Shown here: positions 11,084 through 21,897 of the stretch, one piece after another
How positions within the stretch are numbered: position 1 is the first letter of the stretch
Layout: each line of letters starts with the position of its first letter
NCBI RefSeq assembly: GCF_015706575.1
Contig: NW_024037047.1
Coordinates: 2,174,632-2,238,631 of the forward strand
From: Patiria miniata
Taxonomy: Eukaryota; Echinodermata; Asteroidea; Valvatida; Asterinidae
Reading direction: 5' to 3'
Length of the DNA: 64,000 bases
The notes under the pieces: generated by a model
The model's database searches: none
Seen by the model: only the letters and a program-made list of their open reading frames with translations
What the model was told of the DNA's origin: nothing
Made by a program: the position numbers and the translations under genes

Positions 11084-14000
11084 CTGAAGAGACGTTCAAC
11101 GAGTTTATAGAATTAAATGATTTCAAATCCATTTTCCGTTATCAAAAAAGATTTCAGGCACTATATCAAAAACAAATTAGGTTTTCGCCAATTGTTTTTG
11201 TTCACGTGTGGGGCAGATTAGTACACAGGACGTGTGCATTTGCCATGCATGGTTCTTGGACCATTCTACAGTATATAGTACATCTTATGCATACTGCAGA
11301 GGGGGCTTATTTAAGCAATGTGAAATAGAGATGATGGAGTATCCATCTGTACATTTAGGTTTAGTGTACTCCAGAATATACTAAGCCGTCTCCAATCCAT
11401 ATTAAAAAAAAATCATACTCACCAAGTGACCCGCAGGCGTAGAGGTTGGCTATCTGTTCCTTGGTGAGGAGATGATCAAATACCATTAGATTGCTGTAGG
11501 CTGCTGAACCTCCGGATGTCAGAGATGATGATATGATCCCATGCTCATAGCATGGATTGGCGTTGCCTAAAATCAGCTTGGTGCATCCATCATTTGGCGA
11601 AATCCTTTCTGTTTCATCATCGTAACTGCCAAGCTCCTTGCCGTCCAGGTACAAGACAAGTGCATTTGTTGGTGACAGATCCACAGTAGCGGCCAGGTGG
11701 AACCATCTATCCATCGGAATCTTATTCGTCTCGTACTTCAGATAGTATGTCCACGATTCACTCCGAGCTCCGAACAAGAATTTGTTCTCCGAGTTCCTGT
11801 ACAGGAAGGTGATGCCCCGTCCTCTCCAAGTACGTCCTCCCACTGAAACAAAATACCTATCACTGGTGAAACTTGTCGACGAGTTGATCTTGAGCCATAG
11901 TTACCAGGTCACGCTTTCTGAGGCACACACGACAGGATCAGAGACGCAGGTCCCAGCGAAATCGCCCAGGTCGATGTAGGCACCCTCTCCGGTGTAAATC
12001 GAGCATTTCTGCTCGACCACTTCGGGGGAAGGAACCATGTTGTAGACGCCTGTGCCAATCTCACTCTTATTGATCGCAACAGGAGAATCATACGCATCGC
12101 ATGATGTGAAGTGACCACTTGTCTCAGCATTGGAACCCAGTGTATTGTGGTAGATCATGTCGTAACTCTCTGGAAAGAAAAAAAAAGGGAACTTTTTTTT
12201 TTTACTTCAGTGATGACAAATTGTTCCATGTCATTGTATTGAGTGTTTAATGCACGGAAGCTCTGAACACAAACTGAATAGTGTGAATTTACTGCTGAAA
12301 GAGTCATGACTGCGGTGATTGCTGAATGGTACATGGGAAGGGAATTATAACAAATTTGACGACGGGCTATACTCTGTTCAGTAAGGTATCCATGGATTTT
12401 TTTATTAGGTCACTCAGCAGCAGTAAAATCAAACTGTGGAATTTTTGCTGACAGGGCGACTATTTTGCCAAAAAAAAGAACGATGGGAAGGGAGGACTCT
12501 ACTCTCTAAATTCCAAAGAGTGAAAAAAATCACTCCATTCGAGTGAAGATTCACATTGGAGTGGAAAGATCGAGTTTTCACTCGAGCTTCGACTGAAGTG
12601 GTTCATTTTTCAGGTCTTCATTGCCTTACACCTGACGGTTATGAACTTCTGCTGACATGGCGAGAAAAAAAAATCACGACAATTTGTATGTGTTCATCTT
12701 TTACCTGACGGAGGAAGCTGACATTTCTTTTACACATTCCTTGTGGCCAGAATTACAAAAATGATTGGTTTAGAAAAAGTAACTAATGTCCGTGGGCGAT
12801 GACGTGTTTATCGAAAACATATCGCAGTTGCACGCTTTCGTCGTAACCAACCTCGGTAGAAATCCCTGCAACAAGACCCCCTGACCAGTAGCATCTTCAA
12901 AGATATCGCACCGATACGTGCCTTCCGTCGCGATAAATCCGTCACCGATCAACTGGTTCGATCAACGCCTCATCAATCGTCCTACACCCCAGGGTCCACC
13001 CCGGCAAAACAGAACCTTGCCACCGTACGCGCTGCATGAAATGCCAGTATGTGGACCCTTCTTTAACCTATTGTAGACCCAAAAGGACGCTCCCACTACC
13101 CTGCATCACCAGCAACTTCGTGTATGCCATCATCTGCCAACAGTGCAAAAAGCTCTGTACATTGGTGAGACTAACGGCGTTTGGGAGACCGGTTCGTGGA
13201 GACCTTAGGAAGCATGAAAGGAAAGAACATTGTCACCTGTTGGGCAACGTTTCCCTACCCAACCCCACACAATTGAAGACATACTCTCTTAATCCAAAGA
13301 ATGAACATTCACTCCATTCGAGTGAAGATTCACTCCCAGAGTCGGAAACTAGGGACTAGACGTTTTAAAGTGAAATTCCTTCAATCGTAAAGATCGAGTT
13401 TTCACAGGAGCTTCGACTGAAGTGGTTCTTTTTGTTTCCAGATTTCAATCTAAAATGAGAGTGATTTTCACTCTAAAACGTCTAGTCCCTAATATCACTC
13501 TTTGGAATTTAGAGAGTATGCACGTCTTATGTGTCTTGGCAACCGCGCAGACTGAGGAAATGTGGAAGGAGCGGGAGGCGTATTTTTTTTTCCTAGGAGG
13601 GTTAGGGGCAATGTCATGAATAATTCAGTTTTTCCTTTGAATCATTGCAAGACTTAGCTTCTCGTTCTATTCCCCCTTAATTTAAAATTATCTCAGTGAT
13701 AAATTTGGAGAAGAAAAATAGCTGATGAAAATGAACAGCGACGAAGTGGATTCGAACCAGGGATCTTTGTATCCATAAGCTCATCTCGCTATCCACTAGG
13801 CTACTGTGTGGTAGCTCGACGACAACTGTTCTTTTAAAATGCTTTAATGTATTGTAACTAGTTGATTAACTAACAACAATGCTGTTGATGTCATTGTCCG
13901 TTCTCATGGATAAACATGAATTATTCATGACATTGCCCCTAACCCTCCTAGGAATAAAAATTACGCGAGCGGGAGCAGCGTCTGATATTCCACCTTGGAA

Positions 14001-15319
14001 CGCTGTTCCCGTGCGGCATCAACGTCGAGTTCTCCGCGTTTCCTTATTAGTAGTAGTAACATTTATTTCAATGATGCCATTCATAACATTTGTGTACAAT
14101 CATCGAAAATGTCACTAGTAATAATATTTGATAGTTAGGTACACAGTAATTAATAATATAGTGTTAAATTAAATGACAACATTTAGATATAAGGTTAAGC
14201 AGAACGCTTTTGTGCCCTTACCTGTGGACAAACCAAAGTACTGTATTTAGGGACAAACAAAACACTACGTGAGGCAGACAGGACAAGTGTGAGACAAGGC
14301 CTAAATATCAATGCACAAAAAAATAACATTTCAATTTATGAATATGATTCAAAAAAATTAGTTTTTGAATTGTTGGCAAAGACCGATAGTGTGGGTAATG
14401 ATTTAAGAGAATCATCTTTACTATTCCAGTACAAGGTGCCTCGATGAATAACACTATTTTTTGACATTGACGTTCTGTTAAATTGAACGAACACATTTCC
14501 CCTAGCACTACTTCGAATGTTATATACATGAATGTTAGATGCTAATGTAAAACAAGTATTAAAACAGGACGGGAGTAAATTATGCATAAATGTATACATT
14601 AATTTTCCTAAATTAAGGTAATATAAGTCATTACATTGTAACGACGAAGGCGTGGATCTGCGATTTATTTTCGGTAAACACGTCGCCGACGGATAAGTTT
14701 ACTTTTTCTAAACTAAGCATCTTTGTCATTCTGGACACAATGCATATTTAAACAAAAAAATCAACTTCCTCCATCATAAAAAAAAATATGAAAACAAAGA
14801 TTGTAATAATTATAATCGCCAGGGCAACAGCAGTTTATACCCTGGACTCCGTCGCGTGTCAACAACAGAGGAGTCCAACATGGGCTAGGAGGACCCCATC
14901 CACCTATACCGACGCCGCTGGGTGCATGCCGTACAGCGACTAAATTCCAAAGCCATTGCATTGGTATAGCCTAACTTACCGAATGTTTCCTGCGGTCCCT
15001 TAGGCAACCGCACAAAGCTGGTGGTATTACCGAACTGTGTTGTTCCATTTAGGATTGCTCCAACGTAGTCAATCAAAAACATCGTCTCCTTCAGGGAATT
15101 GACCATTGTAAGACCACCTGACCCGCCTTGCTTTGAATAACGCTGACAGTACGCCTCAGCTTCATCATACGAGAGATTAACAGGAAAGTAGCGATAGCAA
15201 TGATGCTGATGCTCCATCCATTGAAACGGGCACGGGGTGCATGCGGCTTGGCATACGCCAACCATTGCAAGAGAAGCCACAGTGATGGCAGCAATTCTGA
15301 TGACAAACACGTCTTCCAT
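10763..15319 (-). CDS. Secreted C-type lectin / LamG / Ig-domain gene (partial, one in-frame stop)
   Basis: Three exons can be supported on the minus strand: 14980-15319, 11423-12169 and 10763-11083. All junctions are phase 1, so they join in frame in that order. The product would have a signal peptide (EDVFVIRIAAITVASLAMVG), the first half of a C-type lectin fold, a LamG/concanavalin-like domain and an Ig-like domain. These domain types are typical of secreted recognition proteins. The second half of the lectin fold, with its final cysteines, is not found; the 2.8-kb gap holds a Penelope-like fragment, MITEs and a LINE tail. A TAA interrupts the LamG exon. No terminal exon was recognised to the left. 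It may be a degenerating gene, an allele with a nonsense change, or affected by a sequencing error. Confidence 0.6.
11423..12169 (-). CDS. LamG-like domain exon, interrupted by one TAA
   Basis: The 747-nt phase 1-1 exon has acceptor TTTCTTTCCAG above 12169 and donor GTGAGT below 11423. It encodes ESYDMIYHNTLGS, a cysteine-bearing linker, then a LamG_3-type domain: GEGAYIDLGDFAGTC, SVTW, LWLKINSS, GITFLYRNSENKFLFGA, DRWFHLAATVDLS, LVLYLDGKELGSY and FDHLLTKEQIANLYACGSLG. At 11901-11903 the frame has TAA between TGG and CTA, where the family pattern (TW-S-LW) expects serine. Both sides are otherwise intact, so the stop looks recent, or is an error. Splicing out 58 nt here would break the frame. 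Confidence 0.65.
12501..12620. mobile_element. Single end of the TACTCTCTAAATTCC MITE family
   Basis: It begins TACTCTCTAAATTCCAAAG and continues with ATTCGAGTGAAGATTCAC and GAGCTTCGACTGAAGTGG. The same blocks form the left part of the element at 13283-13518. Only one end is present here. Confidence 0.6.
12780..13270 (+). mobile_element. Penelope-like retroelement fragment (linker and GIY-YIG region)
   Basis: The plus strand encodes pieces typical of the 3' part of Penelope-like elements: AFRRDKSVTDQLVRS, a cysteine cluster PCHRTRCMKCQYVDP, and NFVYAIICQQCKKL leading into a GIY-YIG-like region. It is a broken fossil fragment; no reverse transcriptase core is seen. It sits in the large intron of the lectin/LamG gene, on the opposite strand, next to a MITE. 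Confidence 0.6.
13283..13518. mobile_element. MITE with TACTCTCT termini
   Basis: The left end TACTCTCTTAATCCAAAG and the right end CTTTGGAATTTAGAGAGTA are inverted. A second inverted pair, GGGACTAGACGTTTTAAAGTG-like, lies inside (13352 and 13471). About 236 bp, no coding capacity. It adjoins the Penelope-like fragment. Confidence 0.7.
13568..13978. mobile_element. TIR element with tRNA-like segment inside
   Basis: Inverted ends carry CCTAGGAGGGTTAGGGGCAA (near 13597) and TTGCCCCTAACCCTCCTAGG (near 13932), with GAGCGGGAG outside each. Between them, at about 13740-13820 on the minus strand, is a tRNA-like stretch with A-box TAGCCTAGTGGATAGCG and B-box GGTTCGAATCC. The T-arm pairing is imperfect, so this is a pseudo-tRNA or SINE head, not a working tRNA. 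Confidence 0.6.
14290..14650 (-). mobile_element. LINE 3' fragment (C terminus of reverse-transcriptase ORF)
   Basis: The minus strand encodes HNLLPSCFNTCFTLASNIHV, then NIRSSARGN, LYWNSKDDSLKSLPTL and FESYS. This matches the usual C-terminal signature of animal non-LTR ORF2 proteins (short Asn/Arg-rich repeat, then LWNSLP-like). Only the tail is present; it is 5'-truncated and lies in the lectin-gene intron. Confidence 0.6.
14980..15319 (-). CDS. Signal peptide and N-terminal C-type lectin exon
   Basis: The ATG at 15319 opens a hydrophobic signal peptide ending near GVCQA. A C-type lectin start follows: CPFQWMEHQHHCYRYFP, then LSYDEAEAYCQRYSKQGG and LTMVNSLKETMFLIDYVGAI. The exon ends RLPKGPQETF plus one base at a good GTAAGT donor (113 codons, phase 1). 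The WIGL-type core and the last cysteines of the fold are absent here, so either a following exon is missing or the lectin domain is truncated. Confidence 0.65.
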
Positions 15320-16560
15320 ATTCTACTTGAGAGGTTTTAAGCTTTGTAAGTTTATACCGGCAATAAACGGGTATTATACCAGCGTACAAATGTAAAACAT
15401 GTGGCGCGCACAATCCAACGCGCATGCATCGACGGAGTACAGATTGCTTAAGATCGAACCAGGCTGGCTTTCCATAGCTTATAGTTAAGAATTTGTTCAC
15501 GGACACAGTCGAGCGCTTCTAATTGGATAATTACCAAATGCATACACGGGGCCAAGGTCATGCATCAGATCAATGATTGATTGGTGGGTTCTTAATAAAA
15601 AAAGAAGAAGAGGTAATTACTGGTGAGGCATTAATCAACTAATAATGTAAAGTGGTTGTCTATTCCCTTCAATTAGAAACTGTCTTCACCTTCAAAGCAA
15701 CCCTCCCGCGCTATTAGCTTCTACGCAGCCTTGACTAAAGGAACCGCCGGCGGCTAAAATTGTATTTTTTATTATTTTTTTGGTACCGTTATTCAGTAGC
15801 GACAGCTCATAGCAATTACGATAATTGCGTTTTAATGACACACAGCTTTTCATTTGGTGCAGTATTTGTCCATGAAGGGGAGACAGTTCATATCTTTCCA
15901 TTCTTACATTGAATGGAGGGTTGTCAATTCACATCCTTCTATATAGATTGAACGTAGGGCTGTTAATTCCCATACTTCTATTTTGAGATTCGATTGAAGG
16001 GTTGTCAATTTGCATCCTTCTATTCCAGTACAGGCAATAAATTCAGAATTTGAATGTAATTCACTTAAGTATAATGATCTTTAGGTTTTTTTTACACAAA
16101 ATGCGTTAACATTGCACGAAAATTAAGTGTAGTTTACACTTGTGTACCAAATTGTTTAATTTCAGAGAGTAAACTTTATGTTTTTCGGTACTTGTTGACC
16201 GTGTACACTTTTAATGCCACAAAGCAGGAGACAGATTGATAACAGGCGCATTGAATTACTTTTTATAGTAAACTGTAAGACGAAGATAATGATTTTGGTG
16301 TGTGTATTTTCGTTCATTTTATTTGAAACTGTTGTTTTGAAACATAAAATCTAACTTGTTTACATTTTTCTTAAGAGAAACGCATACTTTTGGCGTTTTT
16401 TGGTCAATTCTGCCGAATGTTATGCACAAAACCCGCTAAATCTGCAAATCTGATTGTCAAAATGATTATTATCGTGTTACAGACATACCAATATCTAAAA
16501 GGCCACAGAACACATTTCAGATCATTGTTCGTGATTAAAGGCAGAAATGTAAGATTTTAA
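15320..16560. other. Upstream flank of the lectin gene
   Basis: No gene is seen. Three imperfect copies of a GGGTTGTCAATT...CATCCTTCTAT unit of about 60 bp lie at 15905-16025. The rest is AT-rich unique-looking sequence. The lectin-gene promoter should lie at the left edge of this stretch, but no convincing TATA element was found. Confidence 0.5.
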
Positions 16561-16612
16561 ATCAATAATGGTACATGCCTCGGCGCGGGCTAGATACATT
16601 CGCTTCTTCTTC

Positions 16613-16700
16613 TTTTTTAAAGGGCCACTGCGTCCTGGAAGAGTCACAACCTACAAAACGCACTTTGAACGAAATGATGAACCCCTTAACAGCTTAAGGA
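16613..16700. mobile_element. Terminal fragment of the TTAA / AGGG-CACT family
   Basis: TTTAAAGGGCCACTGCGTCCTGGA, shown here only as a relation to the ends at 26501, followed by CAAAACGCACTTTGAACGA, matches the left end of the element at 26501-27025. The other end is not seen nearby. Confidence 0.55.
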
Positions 16701-16959
16701 TGGGGTGTAATGGGGACATTCCTCCACACATAGAGCAAGTGGCCCGCATGACTGCACAGCCTTTGTGTGGTAGCGGGACTGCACAAAAGCAGCAGCTGTG
16801 GAACTACCCACTAGCCGTGTGCCACGGCATACCACAGCTGGCAACTGCATTCCAATGAGCGGCCGCGGCCATGACCGTTTCCCGTACGCATGGGGTTAAT
16901 CGAAAAGAACATTTAAAAGTAGTTATCGATTTATCGAAACAATTCTTAACAGTTGACGG

Positions 16960-18130
16960 GGAATCATTTGCCCGACCATGCATTACCTTTTTTTTTAATG
17001 AAATTTGACCAAAAAATGACTTTTCTTCAAACTATGCAAACATTTTTTAAAAGGCTAAAGGAGCATCAATCAACATTCAAACAAGCAATATATTGAAGAT
17101 TTGGGCCAAAAATAATGGATTTCTAGAGAAATCAGATTTCACCCAAAATTTTCGTCGAAGTTTAATTTGAAAAGGACTGATTTCCGAACCCCAAATTTTC
17201 GGGATTTTATTTTTTGAAAAGCACATCTGTCCAGAAAACGAATTGGAATGCGTTCAGTGGTCCTTTGGGCATCTTTCCAGCAAACTTGAAGCGATTTCAT
17301 TTTTTGGCCAAAATTGAAAAAAAAATACAAGGGGAAAGTAAGTCTTACTTTTTTTATGCAATTTGGCAAAAAAAATGAATCTTCTTCAAACTATGCAGAA
17401 ATTCTTTTAAAGGCAAGAGGAGCAGCAATCAACATTCAAACACCCAATATATTGAAGATTTTGCAAAAATCATTGATATTTAGTGGAAAACTAATCATTA
17501 TTTTTGACCAATTTCACCCACAAATTCTCGTCGAAATTTCATTTTGAAAAGCATATCTGTCCATAAATCGAATTGGGATGTGTTCCAGGTCCTTTAGGCA
17601 TTTTTAAAGCAAATTTAAAGCGATTTTATTTTTTAGCCAAAATTAAAAAAAAAAAAAAAAACACAAGGGTAACCCTCACTTTTTTTTTTAATGAAATTTG
17701 GCCAGAAAATGAATTTTCTTCAACCTATCCAGAAATTCTTTTAAAGGCAAGAGGAGCATTAATCATCATTCAAACACCCACTATTTTAAAGATTTGAGCA
17801 AAAATCATCGATTTTTAGGGGGAAAAATCATTATTGTTGACTGATTTTACCCAAACCTCTTCCGCTAGGGGTGACCACTTGTGGTCGCCCCTAGAGGCAC
17901 TTTCTCTATGGGCGACCACTTTTGTTCAAATTGTGCAGAAATTCTTGAAAGGTAAGAGGAGCATCAATCATCATTCAAGCACCAGATATTTGAAAGATTT
18001 GGGCACAAATCATCGAATTTTTTTTTTTGGGGGGGGAATCATTATTTTTGACTGATTTTACCCAAAATCGTCCGCTAGGGGCGTCCACTTGTGGTCGCCC
18101 CTAAAGGCACTTCCTCTAGGAGCGACCACT
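16960..18130. repeat. Three to four ~345-bp direct repeats with palindromic GACCACTTGTGGTC modules
   Basis: Blocks starting TTTTTTTTAATGAAATTTG-like recur near 16990, 17345 and 17685. Shared interior motifs are CAAACTATGCA, AGGAGCA(T)CAATCA and ATTCAAACACCC. The last two units end in CCGCTAGGGG..GACCACTTGTGGTC..CCCCTAG (near 17866 and 18068), a near-perfect palindrome. No gene is seen. Confidence 0.7.
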
Positions 18131-18475
18131 AGCGGTCAAACCCTAGAGGTAAACTAGAGGTATGACACTCCGTATTTTGTCGTCATCAATCGTTCCGAAA
18201 AAAAGGCGCGCTACATATACACTGCTTACCACGCCGACTTATGTCCATTTGCGATGTAAACGAACTTATTGATGCTCGAAAAGCACATTGCATTGAAATG
18301 ATATTGCGTCCAATATTTTGCTATGATATTCGACTCAAGAATCTTGAAAATCGACAGAAACCGTGAAGGAATGTAATGTAGTGCAATCGATTGCAGCACT
18401 TTTATTTGTCAGATCAATTATTTGAAAGTACCAAACAAACCATGATCTATACCATCTCTGGGACTCTAAACAAAC

Positions 18476-19128
18476 CGTCACCGACACCACGAAGTAACAC
18501 CCATCTACATACCAGTAACACTAGCAATCGGAGAAAACCGTTACTAAAGTTGAACGCCTTCTAAAACAACACTTTGCGTCAAAACGACAGAGTATTTTCA
18601 GTTGGGTTTCTCGTTGTGGACACTTGATGAATTGAATTTATTAAATCTGCTGTTTTTCACCCGTTTGTGTATTAAATAGACAAGAAATAAGAGAAAAAAG
18701 ATGAGTGTTAGTTTGTGAAATTGAAAAGGCTGCGAAACTGTAAATTTTCGTTTTCACGAAGTAACACTCTTCAATGTATTCAACACGAGGAAAGTGCAAC
18801 TTCAGGTCAGCGCGCGCGCGCTCATACAACTTATTACAAGAAGAGTGTTACTTCGTGAAAACGTTTTTGCTCACTTATGAGCAGAGTGCGCGCCATGCAT
18901 TGCAATGGTAAATGGAACTTGAGTGTTACTTCGTGAAAACGAAAATTGTCACTTTTGCGCAAAAGTTGCCATGGATACTTAGCGTAATTATTAAAGTAAA
19001 GCTCTTGAAGCTTTGAAACTTCGTGCAATGGTAGGCCTTGATGAATAATGTTTAAAAATCCAAAAAACTGAAAATCGAAACAAATATGGTTTAACACGGT
19101 AGAGTGTTACTTCGTGGTGTCGGTGACG
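18476..19128. mobile_element. 653-bp TIR element with reiterated subterminal motif
   Basis: The ends GTCACCGACACCACGAAGTA at the left and TACTTCGTGGTGTCGGTGAC at the right are perfectly inverted. The core AAGTAACACT / AGTGTTACTTCGTG recurs inside near 18757, 18842 and 18920 in both orientations. There is no coding capacity. Repeated end motifs of this kind usually bind a transposase, but the superfamily is not identified. No clear target-site duplication was found. Confidence 0.75.
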
Positions 19129-19710
19129 AATAGTCCAAATTGACTCATTTTACCATTTTAAATGAAACCTGATACTATGAACTATTTATCACAAGATTCA
19201 AAGTGGTTGACTTAAGAATGAATAAAAATTAATAAAATTTCATGATCATTTCAAATATTTTCAAAACTTTTATGTTGGAGTTTTTCATAAGGAACTAAAT
19301 TAAAAATACATGTTTCTCCCTTACTTCGTACTGATCTGACCAGCTAAACCAATGTTAACCCTAACTCCCTAGGGGGTGTGCAAAATGATATAGTCAGGTG
19401 GCTCAGACCCAATTTTTGACAAGATCGTGACCGACTGGTCCAAAGCACCAAACTTGCCAGATATGGTAGATTCTGTTAGCCCTAGATGAACTAGAGAAGA
19501 TATTTTGAAGGGGTGACACCTGAAATTTTTTGGGAAAGGGTGCTTAATTTGCATAAATCGTAAAAACCTGCAGTGTAATATATTTGTTCCCATTTTAGTT
19601 TTTTTTTGGTGATTCTACTTATACATTCTTACTGGAATAACATTTTCTAAGCAGATAAGTGACTGAATAATTATGAGGATATAGTAACGATCCACAATGG
19701 CTACTTAAGG

Positions 19711-19975
19711 TAAAAAGGTAAAGGTACCAATAGCCATTACTGGCCGTAGGGGCAGTGGGATGTTAGGTCCACCGTGTCTTGGGCGCGGCATATGAGTGGC
19801 GGGGCCCAGTCCTCTCCTCTCGCCGTCTTACCTTCCCTGAACGAACCAGGTACCCATTTTACTGCTGGGTCGTCAGAGAGAGTTTTTCAGTTCTTGGTCC
19901 AAATGGGATTCGAACCGCCAACCTTCCACTCCGTAGCTCCACGCTCTAACTGCTCGGCTACTATTATACCCTAAA
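19711..19975 (-). mobile_element. tRNA-derived SINE inside the foldback arm
   Basis: Read on the minus strand, the head has A-box TAGCCGAGCAGTTAGAGCG and B-box GGTTCGAATCC. The body contains CCTGGTTCGT and the GGGTACC motif. The SINE interrupts the left foldback arm, so it inserted after the arm was formed. Confidence 0.75.
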
Positions 19976-20346
19976 GTTGCGCGCATTTACCTTGTCTCCA
20001 GATATCATCAAGTAGTCTTGCCAAACCTCATCAGTACTCATGAGCTTCAAATTCACCAAGTTGTTTACTGGCACAGTTACCCTAACAAAACTTTATGGAA
20101 AATGATTAACTTCATGTGAAAAATTACAACATTGTGATATTAAGCCCAAAAAACAAAAATGGGGGGGGGGGAAACGAGGTGTCCGTAAATTGGACTTAAA
20201 AGTAGGTGAAGGGTTGCCTAAAAAGAGGGACACTTGAACAAGTTCACGGAAATTCCCGAAATTATTGCTAAGAAAACGTTTTGATGTAGACATAATGTTG
20301 ATAACCAACAATTATCTCTTATTTTGGGGGATTTCCCTGATTGTGT

Positions 20347-21270
20347 AAATGAATTTTCTATAAACACAGCCAATTACTTTACGTAGTTTCGTTTACGTTT
20401 CGACTAGTTTTACTAGTCATCCTCAGAACAAAGCACCACCAGTCGGTTGGTGGCGCTGTTGCCTGTTGCGGCCACTAGATGGTGGTCTGGCCGCTTGTGT
20501 CCTCCCCTGGGGTGGTACTTGGGGTATTTAGATGTTGGATACGGGAAAGTCTATGGATAAGGAGATGACGATCAACTCTTAACAGAGATGAGGGAGGGTA
20601 TGAACTGTCACACATGTGGGACCCCCTCATACCCCAAGTATCACCCCGGGGGAGGACACAAGCGGCCAGACCACCATCTAGGGGTGCACACCGGTAAATT
20701 GATCCGCCAAGCTCATGAATAGAAGTTATACACTCAAAATATTTTATATTAGAGAGTTCTGAGCGCCGTAAAATTGGGGAATTGAAGAGATATGGTAATG
20801 AACCTCTGGCCCGGACTTGGGGCTTCCAATTCTGAGCATTTTGGATGCTATTGGGCTTGAAAGTGGCGCTATTTTGCCATGTTGTGGAGGGATCGTTTTT
20901 CAAGATGGCTACTTTTCCGCTTTGGAGAAAATAGAAGTCGTCTTCTTTGCGTGAAAATATCTCGAAAAGTCAATGGTCAACCCACCAAAAATTGAACAGA
21001 AAATGCAAGATGACACATTGATCATCATTTTTCTGTGCAGCTTGAATACCTGTGAGAGTTTTGAGTATTTTTAAAAGAATTTTGAAGTATGGGCATTTAG
21101 CACTAGTGTCTATGGGAATTTATTTGCAGGTATGTATCCCTAGTGGCTGTAACGGGCAACAGCGCCACCAACCGACTGGTGGTGCTTCGTTCTGAGGATG
21201 ACTAGTGAAACTAGTTGCAATGTAAACGAAACTACGTTAGTAATTGCCTGTGTTTATAGAAAATTCATTT
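20347..21270. mobile_element. Inner foldback element, arms ~110 bp
   Basis: The left arm starts AAATGAATTTTCTATAAACA and the right arm is its inverse ending AGAAAATTCATTT. Both contain CTAGT..CATCCTCAG and GGTTGGTGGCGCTGTTGCC. About 924 bp, non-coding. Inside, CCCCTGGGGTGG and its partial inverse near 20645 form a smaller hairpin. Confidence 0.75.
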
Positions 21271-21783
21271 AAGTTGAAATTTCACCAGCCCGATGAACTT
21301 CGTTCATGATATTCATCAATACTGATGTTTGGCCAGACAACTTGATGGTATCTAAAAAGGTAAATTCACACAACTTTAGGGTATAATGGTAGCCATTTTT
21401 TTATCTTTATTAATTATTATGTCCTCGTAATCGTCTAGTCTCTGTTATGCTTTTATGAAATATTATTTAAGTAAGGATATGTAAGTGGAATTCCCAGAAT
21501 ATACTTTTCAAAAAATTATAAAATAAAAACGTACCCAATATGGGAATCAAATATATTACACGGCAGGTATTAACGATTTATGCAAATTAGGCACCCTTCC
21601 CCAATTTGTTTTAGATGTCACCCCTTCGAAATATCTTCTTTAGGGCTACAAGAATCCATCTGCCATGTTTGGTGATTTGGACCAGTCGGTCACAATTCCG
21701 ACCATATGCCACCAGACTATAAAGAAAACAGAGATGAACAGTAGTTGGAAGTGTTAAGGCCTGGCGAGGTCATAGGTCGGGAT

Positions 21784-21897
21784 TCAAACACCAAAGTGAC
21801 CTGAGACGGTCTTGATGAGATCGTTTTTCTTGCCCGCAGTGGAGAGACCGTTCTTGGAGCAGAATTCCTTCAGGACAGCAACGGTCAACTTACCCAG
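21784..21897 (-). CDS. xrcc6: XRCC6 exon 14 (terminal; SAP domain and stop)
   Basis: The acceptor TTTTTTCTCAG precedes CTGGGTAAG. It encodes [20 protein letters not shown], then [17 protein letters not shown] and TGA at 21784-21786, 37 residues. This is the SAP DNA-binding motif, parallel to human LGKFTVPMLKEACRAYGL. It was found by reading the strand; it is too short for an ORF scan. A decayed copy lies at 8035-8104. Confidence 0.95.
   Translation of the reverse strand: MGKLTVAVLKEFCSKNGLSTAGKKNDLIKTVSGHFGV

Larger units (their letters stand above)
19372..21722. mobile_element. Nested ~2.35-kb foldback (inverted-repeat) structure
   Basis: Outer inverted arms at 19372-19710 plus 19963-20063 (left) and 21276-21722 (right) share CCAGTCGGTC, ATATATTACAC-like and GATTTATGCAAATTA blocks. 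The left arm is split by a SINE at 19711-19975. A second inverted-repeat element, 20347-21270, sits in the centre. The right end lies about 60 bp downstream of the Ku70 stop codon, so Ku70 transcripts that extend past it would fold into a long hairpin. No ORF of note. Confidence 0.75.

Noticed and set aside
12770-12952. Minus-strand ORF resembling an Ig exon (GTYRCDIFED)
   Set aside because: The opposite strand encodes the Penelope-like linker AFRRDKSVTDQLVRS in continuity with the GIY-YIG region, so the ORF is a shadow.
13740-13820. A functional tRNA gene
   Set aside because: A- and B-box-like sequences are present, but acceptor and T-arm pairing is poor and it lies inside a TIR element.
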